NCBI GenBank assembly: GCA_023424865.1
Contig: JAFADM010000516.1
Span: 1-6,861, forward strand
DNA: 6,861 nucleotides
Direction: 5' to 3'
Origin: Bacillota bacterium
Lineage (GTDB): Bacteria > Bacillota_A > Clostridia > DSM-8532
The translations under genes and the position numbers were made by a program. The notes beneath the pieces were generated by a model. That model did not search any database. It was not told where the DNA came from and saw only the letters and a list, made by a program, of their open reading frames with translations. Shown here one piece after another: positions 1-5,771 of the stretch. Positions within the stretch are counted from its first letter, which is position 1, and every line of letters begins with the position of its first letter.

Positions 1-61
1 ATGGATTAAGTGGAAAGAATGGCTATAGAACTGGATTATCCTGAACCTGAGATGATAGAAT

Positions 62-89
62 TTTACTTGGCATAAGCTGAAAATATAAA
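62..89 (+). promoter_or_regulatory. weak candidate promoter for the acetyltransferase gene
   Basis: A TATAAA at 84-89 is preceded, after a 16-bp spacer, by TTTACT at 62-67, which matches four of six bases of the sigma-A -35 box. Transcription would start near 96 and leave a leader of about 26 nt before the ATG at 122. The -10 is good and the -35 only fair, and the gene could instead be read through from upstream of the window. Confidence 0.35.
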
Positions 90-121
90 AGCTGTCCATT
101 AAATTGAGAAGAGGTAGTAAA

Positions 122-1066
122 ATGCAAAAAATTCGGGAACCTTGGATTAAGCTTAAAGAAACTATTAATGATGATGACTATAACCGTATTTCCTGCCTGC
201 AAGACCTATGTGCCGGTCAGGACGGGATAGCATTAAAACTTGAGTTGGATTACAAACGGAATGTTTCCCAATGCAGCACCAATCCCGGCATTCGGGATAG
301 CAATGAGTTTATGTTCTTTGATGGAGAAACCCTCATCGGGTACCTTGGAATATGCCAGTTTGCCGGAGGCGAAACCTTTGAGGTTAACGGGATGGTTCAT
401 CCGGACTATCGAAGGCAAGGCGTTTTTACCAAGCTTTTTTATTTGGTTAAAGAGGAATGGAAAAGACGCAATGGCGGAACAATGTATCTTCTGTGTGATA
501 GAAAGGCCGAACCGGGGCTATCGTTTATTAAAAAGACGGGTGCGTCCTTCAGGCATGCGGAATATGAAATGTTCTTAAGACAGGAGGCGGAGTATTCAAA
601 CAATGAGGATTTAAAAAGAATTGTTTTTCGTAAAGCTCTGAATTTGGATGCCATGGAAATTGCCCGTCAAAATCATATTTATTTTAATGATGAGCTGCCT
701 GAAGAAAATATGGCGGATAACAGCGGCACATCAGAGAACCTGATCCTGCCGGAGGAAGAGGAGAAAAAGGGAATAAGCATTTATCTTGTTGAAATAGAAG
801 AAAAGGTTATTGGGAAGGTTCATCTCCAGCTTATTTCCGGAACCGGAGGGATATATGGGCTTGGGATACTGCCCGAGTATCGGGGGAAGGGCTATGGCAG
901 AGCGCTGCTTTTAAAAGCTGTGGAGATTTTAAAAGAGCAAAAGGCCGCTCAAATTATGCTTCAGGTGGCCGCCGAAAATGAAACGGCACTGAGGCTTTAT
1001 AAGTCCGGCGGTTTTAAGGAAACCTCCACCATGCATTATTACGGTCTTGATGCGGATGCACAGTGA
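122..1066 (+). CDS. tandem-GNAT acetyltransferase
   Basis: The 314-residue protein carries two GNAT (Gcn5-related N-acetyltransferase) folds in tandem and is predicted to be cytosolic, moving an acetyl group from acetyl-CoA to an unknown amine. The N-terminal domain (about 60-150) has a motif A region around residues 88-104 (NGMVHPDYRRQGVF), where the usual final glycine of the acetyl-CoA loop is Phe. The C-terminal domain (about 167-307) has a canonical loop, YRGKGYGRALL (253-263), followed by the motif B signature ALRLYKSGGF (289-298). The C-terminal half is therefore the more clearly catalytic one, and the N-terminal half may be degenerate or bind substrate. I chose the ATG at 122 because AGAAGAGG at 107-114 ends 7 nt before it; an upstream in-frame TTG at 104 lies before or within this ribosome site. 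The substrate cannot be read from sequence. Position next to a drug exporter hints at, but does not show, a detoxification role. Confidence 0.88.
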   Translation: MQKIREPWIKLKETINDDDYNRISCLQDLCAGQDGIALKLELDYKRNVSQCSTNPGIRDSNEFMFFDGETLIGYLGICQFAGGETFEVNGMVHPDYRRQGVFTKLFYLVKEEWKRRNGGTMYLLCDRKAEPGLSFIKKTGASFRHAEYEMFLRQEAEYSNNEDLKRIVFRKALNLDAMEIARQNHIYFNDELPEENMADNSGTSENLILPEEEEKKGISIYLVEIEEKVIGKVHLQLISGTGGIYGLGILPEYRGKGYGRALLLKAVEILKEQKAAQIMLQVAAENETALRLYKSGGFKETSTMHYYGLDADAQ

Positions 1067-1091
1067 AAGCATTCGATGTGACATAAAAAGC

Positions 1092-1115
1092 GGAAGACCC
1101 TCGGTAGTCGATTCC
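1092..1115 (+). other. small imperfect hairpin after the acetyltransferase gene
   Basis: GGAAGAC (1092-1098) can pair with GTC (1107-1109) and TTCC (1112-1115), leaving a two-base bulge. No T-tract follows, so it is not a convincing intrinsic terminator, and no other terminator is visible between the acetyltransferase and the exporter. Readthrough from the first gene into the second remains possible. Confidence 0.25.
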
Positions 1116-1144
1116 ACCAGTGCAGCATGATTAAGAATAGGGTA

Positions 1145-1173
1145 TTGACACTTGGTTTTCGAAACCATATGAT
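1145..1173 (+). promoter_or_regulatory. strong sigma-A promoter of the MFS exporter with a dyad in the spacer
   Basis: TTGACA (1145-1150) and TATGAT (1168-1173) are separated by exactly 17 bp, close to an ideal housekeeping promoter. Transcription should start near 1180, giving a leader of about 100 nt. The spacer contains an inverted repeat, TGGTTT (1153-1158) and AAACCA (1162-1167), separated by 3 bp. A repressor bound there would block RNA polymerase directly. No regulator gene lies beside the exporter in this window, so the binder is unknown. Confidence 0.8.
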
Positions 1174-1185
1174 ACAAATGATATA

Positions 1186-1273
1186 AGCCCTGATGGGGCT
1201 GAAAAGAAAATTCTGATGCAGCTTAAACCCTGTAAAGAGAACCCTTGAAGCAGCCCTGCGGCATTTCGGAGGC
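1186..1273 (+). promoter_or_regulatory. possible translational attenuator in the MFS leader
   Basis: Four segments could form alternative stems. AGCCC (1186-1190) pairs with GGGCT (1196-1200). GGGGCTG (1195-1201) can instead pair with CAGCCCT (1251-1257), including one G-U pair. GCCCT (1253-1257) can otherwise pair with GGAGGC (1268-1273), which contains the exporter's Shine-Dalgarno, with a one-base bulge and a terminal wobble. A 10-codon ORF (1216-1248, peptide MQLKPCKENP) lies between the second and third segments. This layout resembles leader-peptide control of drug resistance genes, but the stems are short and the small ORF has no good ribosome site, so this is a hypothesis. Confidence 0.3.
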
Positions 1274-1280
1274 GTGAGTA

Positions 1281-2753
1281 ATGGACAAGCATGCGGACGA
1301 CGGCGTCATCCACGGCATAAAAAAGTACCTCATTCTTTTCAATGTGACCCTAAGCACCTTTATGGCAACCTTGGACGGAAGTATCGTTAACATTGCCCTC
1401 CCGGTTATTTCAGGGGAGTTTGGGGTATCCATAAGCTCCATCCAATGGGTTGTTACCGCTTACCTTCTTGTTATCTCGGTGCTTTTGCTCGTTTGGGGAA
1501 GGCTTTCCGATTTGTACGGCAAAAAGATGATTTTTGCGTCGGGCTTTTTTGTGTTTGCCCTGGGATCGGCGCTGTGTGCTCTTTCACGTTCTCTTGAAAT
1601 GCTCGTCCTTTTCCGGATTTTACAGGCTGTGGGAGCATCGGCCATGATGGCCCTGAGTCAAGGCATTGTAACGCGTATTTTCCCTCCTAACGAAAGAGGA
1701 AAGGCCCTGGGTATTACGGGAGTCGCCGTTTCCCTGGGAAGCCTTACCGGGCCAAGCCTGGGAGGTGTACTGGTTCGTGCGGCAGGCTGGCAGTCTATTT
1801 TTTGGATTAACCTTCCCATTGGTCTTCTGGGTTTGCTTCTGACCCTTTTCCTTATTCCTGATCAAAAGCCGGTGCGGGAAAATGAGGATGCCTCGGATAA
1901 AAAGCCCTTTGACCTGAAGGGAGCACTTCTGTTTATCCTTGCTGTTCTGCTGTTTTTTACCGGGCTTTTATCCTACCAGGACGGACAGATATCTCTGTTA
2001 GTTGCGATTCTTATGCTGGTGGGATCAGGCCTTATACTTGCCCTTTTCATAAGGACGGAAAAACGTACTGCCTCGCCCTTAATTGATTTAAGCCTCTTTC
2101 GGCTGTATGAATTTTCCACTGGTCTGGGAGCAGCTTATCTCGTATTTGTAGCGCTTAACACCACTCTTCTTTTTATGCCCTTTTACCTTCAGTATATTTT
2201 AAAGCTCAATACCCTCGAGGCAGGTATTCTTATTTCCTTTTATCCACTGGCTACGGCTATTGTCGCTCCTATAAGCGGGGCGTTGTCCGATAGAATCACC
2301 TATAAGCCCCTTACCGTTGCCGGACTTTTAATCAGCACTGCGATGCTGGTGCTGCTCTCCTTTTTGGGAGTCCAAAGCTCACGGCTTCATATTGCACTTA
2401 TTATGACCCTTCTGGGGGTAGGCGGCGCACTGTTCCAGTCTCCCAACAACAGCAGTGTTATGGGGGCGGTGCCTGTAACCCGGCTGGGCATTGCTGGAGG
2501 AATCAATGCGCTGTTCCGGAATCTTGGATTGGTGTCCGGAACCACCTTTTCCGTTATTCTTTTTACCTTCTCCTCCAGGCTCAGCATCAATTCCATGTCG
2601 GGAGAGAATGGGACGGTGGATGCTGTCCAATTTATGAAGGGTTTTCGTATAGTACTGCTTTTTGCCGCTGCGGTGAGCCTTGCAGCCATGCTGTTAAGCT
2701 TTATACGGGCCACGGGAAAAGGCAGAGGAATAAAAGCCTCGCTTAAGCAATAG
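1281..2753 (+). CDS. DHA2-family (EmrB/QacA type) MFS multidrug exporter
   Basis: This 490-residue integral membrane protein is predicted to export drugs or other lipophilic compounds in exchange for protons. About 14 hydrophobic segments can be counted, the DHA2 topology, and the length is typical. Family motifs appear in order: LDGSIVNIALP in TM1 (31-41, with Asp32 at the site conserved in QacA-like pumps), motif A GRLSDLYGKK in the TM2-TM3 loop (73-82), motif B RILQAVGASA in TM4 (112-121), and the antiporter motif C around TGPSLGGVL in TM5 (156-164). A charged central loop (about 193-212) follows TM6. The ATG at 1281 is preceded by GGAGG (1268-1272) with 8 nt spacing. The gene has its own strong promoter at 1145-1173 and a possible attenuator leader. 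A terminator hairpin overlaps its last codons. Substrate is not predictable. EmrB-like pumps often work with a membrane-fusion partner, but none is present here, as expected for a single-membrane organism. Confidence 0.92.
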   Translation: MDKHADDGVIHGIKKYLILFNVTLSTFMATLDGSIVNIALPVISGEFGVSISSIQWVVTAYLLVISVLLLVWGRLSDLYGKKMIFASGFFVFALGSALCALSRSLEMLVLFRILQAVGASAMMALSQGIVTRIFPPNERGKALGITGVAVSLGSLTGPSLGGVLVRAAGWQSIFWINLPIGLLGLLLTLFLIPDQKPVRENEDASDKKPFDLKGALLFILAVLLFFTGLLSYQDGQISLLVAILMLVGSGLILALFIRTEKRTASPLIDLSLFRLYEFSTGLGAAYLVFVALNTTLLFMPFYLQYILKLNTLEAGILISFYPLATAIVAPISGALSDRITYKPLTVAGLLISTAMLVLLSFLGVQSSRLHIALIMTLLGVGGALFQSPNNSSVMGAVPVTRLGIAGGINALFRNLGLVSGTTFSVILFTFSSRLSINSMSGENGTVDAVQFMKGFRIVLLFAAAVSLAAMLLSFIRATGKGRGIKASLKQ

Positions 2754-2772
2754 CTTGAAGGCTTTCTTTTAC
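2733..2772 (+). terminator. intrinsic terminator overlapping the exporter stop codon
   Basis: AAAGCCT (2733-2739) pairs with AGGCTTT (2759-2765), and inside it AAGC (2745-2748) pairs with GCTT (2753-2756) around an AATA loop. A T-rich run (CTTTTACTTTAAGTTTT) follows. The upstream arm lies within the last codons of the exporter, an arrangement common in compact Firmicute genomes. Confidence 0.6.
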
Positions 2773-2851
2773 TTTAAGTTTTAACTTATAATTAACTTAA
2801 AATATAAGATTCGCGATAAGGCATGGGGCGTCCTAGATAAAGCCAGCCTTA
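2773..2851 (+). repeat. two inverted repeats in the intergenic region before the cyclase gene
   Basis: First, TTTAAGTT (2773-2780) is mirrored by AACTTAAA (2794-2801) across a 13-nt A/T spacer; the smaller TAAGTT-TT-AACTTA overlaps it. Second, TAAGGC-A-TGG (2817-2826) can pair with CCAGCCTTA (2843-2851), giving nine pairs with one bulged A and a 16-nt loop. Neither is followed immediately by a T-run, although a T5 run occurs about 12 nt after the second. They may be operators, a backup terminator or an RNA element. No known riboswitch consensus was recognised, and in particular none for cyclic di-GMP. Confidence 0.4.
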
Positions 2852-2874
2852 GTTTGTATACGTTTTTCCAGTTT

Positions 2875-2903
2875 TTGAAAGAAGCTTGCATACAGTGTAT
2901 AAA
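2875..2903 (+). promoter_or_regulatory. sigma-A promoter of the diguanylate cyclase with a dyad at the -10
   Basis: TTGAAA (2875-2880), a 17-bp spacer and TATAAA (2898-2903) form a good housekeeping promoter. Transcription should start near 2910, about 60 nt before the ATG. An 11-bp dyad, ATACA-G-TGTAT (2890-2900), overlaps the 5' half of the -10 box and would suit a repressor. The regulator is unknown. Confidence 0.7.
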
Positions 2904-2970
2904 TTTGCTACGCTCATAGTGCCTTCAGCCGGATTTGCGCATGGGGGGCCATTCCAAATGAGGAGTTATT

Positions 2971-4041
2971 ATGTTGAATTCACTGCTTGTCAATGCTTCC
3001 ATTCTCATATCCTTTTTGTATTTCGGCAGTCAGCTTTTTATCAATAAAAGAATGGATGCTCAATCGGACATGAAAACCAAACTAGTTGTTGGAGCTTTAT
3101 TTGGCTTGACCGGTTGTCTTCTGATGTTTAACGGAATTGATCTTTCCAATAACATGATCATGGATTTCAGGCTGATAGCCTTAATCGTATCCACCATATA
3201 CTGCGGTCGTGTATCGGGTTTTGTGACAGGTGTGATAATCATTGCCTTCAGGTTCGGTTATTTTGGCATCAACAGCGCTTCGTTCGCGGCGCTGGTAAAC
3301 CTGACTATCATTTATGCCTTCTTGGCCTTCATATCCACAGCAAAATGGAATTTTAACAAGAAGTACATTGCCATGTGTGCTGTAAACCTTATCTCCTCAG
3401 CTGTCTGGACAGCACTTTTTGTAATGGACATGACCATAGTTTGTAACATCCTGTACAGATATACTCTCTCTACCATAGTGGTTTCCATTATTGTGTACTT
3501 TGCTCTTGTGTATCTTTTTAAAACGAACGAGCTCTACATTAAGCTAATGCAGGAATCCACAAAGGACTTTCTAACCGGGCTTAACAGCGTTAGGGAATTC
3601 GACAGGCTGCTAAACAAGTATTCGGCAGCAGCGGCTGACAAACAGGCAGATTTGTCCATGCTTATGATGGATATTGATTTCTTTAAAAAAGTCAATGACA
3701 CCTATGGGCATTCGTCCGGAGACAGGGTCTTAAAGCAGCTTGCAGATATTCTTTTGACGAGCAGCGGTGAAGGAGCCATTCTCTCCAGAAAAGGAGGGGA
3801 GGAGTTTGCTGTCCTGCTGCCGGACTTTAAATTTCATGAAGCCTTCCACATAGCTGAAAGAATCAGGAAGGATGTGGAACGAAAGGAGTTTCTTCTGGAT
3901 AAAGGCATAAAAATTAAAATTACTGTTTCCATCGGTATCAGCTCCTATCCGGAGAGAACTCAAAACCTCAATGATCTTTTGCATGAAGCGGATAATGCTC
4001 TTTACCACGCAAAGCGAACCGGGAGAAATAAGGTCGTCTAG
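2971..4041 (+). CDS. membrane diguanylate cyclase, 5TMR-LYT plus GGDEF domains
   Basis: The 356-residue protein is predicted to make cyclic di-GMP from two GTP molecules at the membrane. The N-terminal half (about 1-185) holds several hydrophobic segments with features of the LytS-YhcK-type five/six-helix sensor, including DFRLIALIVSTIYCG (65-79) and a following Arg-Phe-Gly segment (94-96). The GGDEF domain (about 196-356) starts with STKDFLTGLNS (196-206), has metal and substrate residues in MMDIDFFKKVND (232-243) and an intact GGEEF signature at 275-279. The product-inhibition RxxD I-site is absent: the aligned positions (about 267-270) read GEGA, so this enzyme should lack that feedback loop. 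Domain order and length match Bacillus subtilis DgcK (YhcK), as I recall it. AGGAG (2961-2965) lies 5 nt before the ATG at 2971. It is monocistronic and converges with the next operon. The signal sensed is unknown. Confidence 0.93.
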   Translation: MLNSLLVNASILISFLYFGSQLFINKRMDAQSDMKTKLVVGALFGLTGCLLMFNGIDLSNNMIMDFRLIALIVSTIYCGRVSGFVTGVIIIAFRFGYFGINSASFAALVNLTIIYAFLAFISTAKWNFNKKYIAMCAVNLISSAVWTALFVMDMTIVCNILYRYTLSTIVVSIIVYFALVYLFKTNELYIKLMQESTKDFLTGLNSVREFDRLLNKYSAAAADKQADLSMLMMDIDFFKKVNDTYGHSSGDRVLKQLADILLTSSGEGAILSRKGGEEFAVLLPDFKFHEAFHIAERIRKDVERKEFLLDKGIKIKITVSIGISSYPERTQNLNDLLHEADNALYHAKRTGRNKVV

Positions 4042-4042
4042 A

Positions 4043-4109
4043 GGGCTGCCAACCGCTTTAAATGCACAGCCCAAAAGATAACCGTTGCCTTTCCGCTGTT
4101 GCGGCAACC
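4043..4109. terminator. two hairpins between convergent genes
   Basis: GGGCTG (4043-4048) pairs with CAGCCC (4067-4072). GTTGCC (4084-4089) pairs with GGCAAC (4103-4108), with an alternative fold using CCGC (4093-4096) and GCGG (4101-4104) around TGTT. Read on the minus strand, the second hairpin is followed by TTATCTTTT, a fair terminator tail for the XRE/membrane operon. On the plus strand no good T-run follows either hairpin, so termination of the cyclase transcript is less certain. Confidence 0.5.
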
Positions 4110-4121
4110 ACTTATAGCAGT

Positions 4122-4562
4122 TTACATTTCTTTTTGATATTTGTTCAAAAAATAGATGTTTGTAAAAACAATAAAAAGATAGGCAGCCACAAGGCTCAGG
4201 ATAATGGCTAAATCGACTGCCTGCATAAAGGCAAATAGCCACAGCACGGCAGCAAACACTACGAGCATAACATCGTAAGCCTTTGCCTTTGCCCTGTTGC
4301 TAATTGCGTTGTTCCGCTCATCCCGTGCCTCGATTTCAATTTGCCTGGCAGTCTGGGGGTCCTTTTTTATGACTGCCTGCTTTAAAATCTCACCCAGGTT
4401 ATGTCCGAAAAGACCGGATCCTATGCCGATGCAAAAATAAGGGATGGAAAGCCACAGCCCCTGTAAATCGGAAAAACTTTTCAAAAGTACAAGTCCCGCC
4501 GCGAAAAGGATTAGACCAACGGCGGATAACACTACTCGTTTTACACTCTTTGTTTTACTCAT
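4122..4562 (-). CDS. four-TM membrane protein of unknown function, partner of the XRE regulator
   Basis: The 146-residue protein has two hydrophobic hairpins: TM segments at about 9-28 and 37-55, then about 97-115 and 117-138. They are separated by a charged cytoplasmic stretch (57-95) containing ARQIEIEARDERNNAISNRAKAKAYD. This DERN...KAKAYD pattern recurs in small membrane proteins encoded directly after small XRE repressors in Firmicutes; it resembles DUF2178-like families, although I cannot assign the family firmly. The ATG at 4562 is preferred because AGGAGG (4577-4572 on the minus strand) lies 9 nt upstream and it overlaps the stop of the regulator gene by 8 nt, implying translational coupling. 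A longer in-frame reading from 4598 would run well into the regulator gene. Function is unknown; in such pairs the membrane protein may control or be controlled by the regulator, which is inference. Confidence 0.8.
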   Translation of the reverse strand: MSKTKSVKRVVLSAVGLILFAAGLVLLKSFSDLQGLWLSIPYFCIGIGSGLFGHNLGEILKQAVIKKDPQTARQIEIEARDERNNAISNRAKAKAYDVMLVVFAAVLWLFAFMQAVDLAIILSLVAAYLFIVFTNIYFLNKYQKEM

Positions 4563-4764
4563 CGCTTGAACCCTCCTCATAAATAAAAATTTCCTCAATA
4601 CTCAGGTCAAAAAAGCGGGCAATTTTAAAAGCCAGGAGTATGGAAGGATTGTATCTGCCGTTTTCAAGCGAACCGATGGTTTGCCTGGATACCTCCAGAA
4701 TTGCAGCCAGCTCTTCCTGTTTGATACCCCTCTGTTTGCGCAGTTCTTCAAGCCTGTTTTTCAA
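4555..4764 (-). CDS. small XRE-family (Cro/CI-type) transcriptional regulator
   Basis: The 69-residue protein is essentially one helix-turn-helix domain. It opens with MKNRLEELRKQRGIKQEELA, continues through the recognition helix region VSRQTIGSLENGRYNPS (25-41), and ends with the FFDLSIEEIFIYEE segment typical of these compact dimeric repressors. The start is TTG at 4764, supported by AGAGGTGA ending 4 nt upstream and by the family's usual N-terminus beginning exactly here. It is the first gene of a two-gene operon whose second member is a membrane protein overlapping its stop codon. Its promoter (4812-4840) has a 16-bp palindrome near the transcription start, the expected place for autorepression. 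It is divergent from a SUKH-like gene that it may also regulate. Confidence 0.92.
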   Translation of the reverse strand: MKNRLEELRKQRGIKQEELAAILEVSRQTIGSLENGRYNPSILLAFKIARFFDLSIEEIFIYEEGSSDE

Positions 4765-4787
4765 AGAATCACCTCTCTTTTATAAAT

Positions 4788-4803
4788 GGAAAGTAAACTT
4801 TCC
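4788..4803. promoter_or_regulatory. palindromic operator, likely bound by the XRE regulator
   Basis: GGAAAGT (4788-4794) and ACTTTCC (4797-4803) form a perfect 7-2-7 dyad immediately downstream of the predicted start site (about 4805, minus strand) of the XRE operon. That position and symmetry suit a repressor operator. Single half-sites recur at 4846-4851 (CTTTCC, next to the -35) and 4931-4936 (GGAAAG, at the predicted start of the divergent SUKH-like gene). That the XRE protein binds here is inferred from location. Confidence 0.65.
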
Positions 4804-4811
4804 GTAATTTG

Positions 4812-4840
4812 AATATAGCATCTTAAACAATGAATGTCAA
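4812..4840 (-). promoter_or_regulatory. near-consensus sigma-A promoter of the XRE operon
   Basis: On the minus strand TTGACA (4840-4835) and TATATT (4817-4812) are separated by exactly 17 bp. Transcription should begin near 4805, at the edge of the 4788-4803 palindrome, leaving a leader of about 40 nt before the TTG start at 4764. Confidence 0.8.
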
Positions 4841-4896
4841 GCAAGCTTTCCATGTTTTGTGTTTAATCCGGAATTTCAATAGATACATGGTACCGG

Positions 4897-4925
4897 TTGA
4901 GGGCGATTTTTAAATATGATATAGT
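4897..4925 (+). promoter_or_regulatory. promoter of the SUKH-like gene
   Basis: TTGAGG (4897-4902), a 17-bp spacer and TATAGT (4920-4925) predict a start near 4932. GGAAAG at 4931-4936 sits on that start and repeats the half-site of the XRE operator at 4788-4803. The -10 boxes of this promoter and the divergent XRE promoter are about 100 bp apart, so one DNA-binding protein could affect both. Confidence 0.55.
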
Positions 4926-4958
4926 TTAATGGAAAGATTAGGAAGGAGCCGATAGATA

Positions 4959-5528
4959 GTGGAAAAGGATTTTCTGGAGTTGATTAACCTGTCTGAAAAA
5001 ATGCGCCCTTCATACAAGGAAAGTCTAGGCCCAAAGACAGAGGAATGGGAAGAAATCGTGAAAAAAGTGGGGCCTTCGGTCCCTCCAGTCTATTCATTGA
5101 TATACAGTCAGGTGTCCGGTACAAAGCGAAGCATAGAAGATCAGATGCTTATGGATTTTATTCCGGGTTATCGGCTGATACATATAGCCGAGCTCATTGA
5201 AGAAAAAGCAAACCTTCAACATGTGCTTGTGCCTGAGGAATTACCGGAAGGGGCAGAGCTTTATCCGCTGCTGGCCAACTATTCAAGCGATTTTATCTGC
5301 ATTGTCCGATACGCTGACGGTGATGAAAAAATCGGGCTCGTTACGAATCTTGAAGGAATTCCGGAAATTCTGCACAACTCGCCGGAAAGCTTTTTTAAAA
5401 CCCATTGCGAAATGTACAGGCAGGAAGTTTATTTTGCTGACACGGACGGTTTCCTGGATTTAGACTGGGACAAAAAGAACCTGGTGGGTGCAAAATGTAA
5501 TCCGGGAATATCTTATTGGGAGGAGTAA
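4959..5528 (+). CDS. SUKH/SMI1-KNR4-like protein
   Basis: The 189-residue acidic, soluble protein has no signal peptide or membrane segment. Its layout fits the SUKH (SMI1/KNR4) fold: an N-terminal helix with a Trp (W30), the segment VGPSVPPVYSLIYSQVSG (37-54) matching the family's 'lP..y...~...~G' core, a strand and helix at GYRLIHIAELIEE (70-82), a middle strand at DFICIVRYADGDEKIGLVTN (111-130), and a C-terminal ESFFKTHCEMYRQ helix (143-155) before DTDGFLDLDW. SUKH proteins often act as immunity proteins against polymorphic toxins, but many are solitary and of unknown role; no toxin gene is visible here. The start is GTG at 4959 with AAGGAG (4943-4948) 10 nt upstream. Its promoter shares a GGAAAG half-site with the divergent XRE operon. 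The assignment rests on pattern recognition without an alignment. Confidence 0.6.
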   Translation: MEKDFLELINLSEKMRPSYKESLGPKTEEWEEIVKKVGPSVPPVYSLIYSQVSGTKRSIEDQMLMDFIPGYRLIHIAELIEEKANLQHVLVPEELPEGAELYPLLANYSSDFICIVRYADGDEKIGLVTNLEGIPEILHNSPESFFKTHCEMYRQEVYFADTDGFLDLDWDKKNLVGAKCNPGISYWEE

Positions 5529-5670
5529 TAGGATCCCCTTTGTTCAAAGAAAACCCCTCAATATACCTGCCATCAGCTTATTTCCTCTTTTCGGCGCAAT
5601 TGTTGCCTTCATTTGCTATTTAAAAATTAGGCAAAGACGGACAGATAGCCTCAATCGAGATGAGGGCTAG
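5529..5670 (+). pseudogene. possible remnant or small membrane-protein ORF after the SUKH-like gene
   Basis: One frame is open through this stretch and encodes a hydrophobic segment, PAISLFPLFGAIVAFICYLK, followed by the basic IRQRR and a short polar tail, ending in TAG at 5668-5670. It looks like the C-terminal membrane anchor of a protein. The frame has no ATG, GTG or TTG start after the SUKH-like stop; its only upstream start is a GTG at 5488 inside that gene without a good ribosome site. A GGGAGGAG sequence (5518-5525) overlaps the SUKH stop and could once have served a following gene. It may be a decayed gene end, a non-canonical start or chance. Confidence 0.25.
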
Positions 5671-5707
5671 ACTAATGGGCTTCCTTTAATAATAAAAAAG
5701 CTTAAAC

Positions 5708-5755
5708 AAAGAATCTTATTTTGTCGGCTATGAACATGATAATGATTCTTTTTTT
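5708..5755 (+). terminator. intrinsic terminator downstream of the SUKH-like gene
   Basis: AAAGAATC (5708-5715) pairs with GATTCTTT (5744-5751), extended inward by TTAT (5716-5719) with ATAA (5739-5742) around a bulged T. A run of seven T residues (5749-5755) follows at the base of the stem. With the upstream A/T-rich DNA it makes a clear rho-independent terminator separating the SUKH-like gene from the DUF1858 operon. The loop is long, at about 19 nt. Confidence 0.65.
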
Positions 5756-5771
5756 CATATTTCCTTTTTTC

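Noticed and set aside
10..75. Short open frame from GTG at 10, peptide reading VERMAIELDYPEPEMIEFYLA, before the acetyltransferase gene.
   Set aside because: Only 21 codons, no ribosome site visible and the upstream DNA is missing. It may be the tail of a frameshifted upstream gene, but the window cannot show this.
240..578. Plus-strand open frame of 112 codons inside the acetyltransferase gene.
   Set aside because: It is an alternative frame of a gene whose own frame shows clear GNAT motifs; it has no family signature or ribosome site.
2754..2970. Possible cyclic di-GMP riboswitch upstream of the diguanylate cyclase gene.
   Set aside because: The hairpins do not show the conserved GEMM core or its tetraloop receptor, and the main hairpin lies upstream of the predicted start site.
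3730..4242. Minus-strand open frame of 170 codons opposite the cyclase gene.
   Set aside because: It lies opposite the conserved GGDEF coding sequence and the convergent terminators, has no recognisable domain, and overlaps the true minus-strand membrane protein gene in another frame.
4562..4598. Longer start for the membrane protein (12 extra residues, MRKFLFMRRVQA).
   Set aside because: The extension runs inside the XRE gene and lacks its own ribosome site, while the ATG at 4562 has AGGAGG 9 nt upstream and a normal N-terminus before the first membrane segment.
5738..5750. TGATAATGATTCT resembles the left part of a Fur box (TGATAATNATTATCA).
   Set aside because: Only the first ten bases match, the right half-site is missing, and the stretch is the 3' arm of the terminator hairpin, which explains it better.
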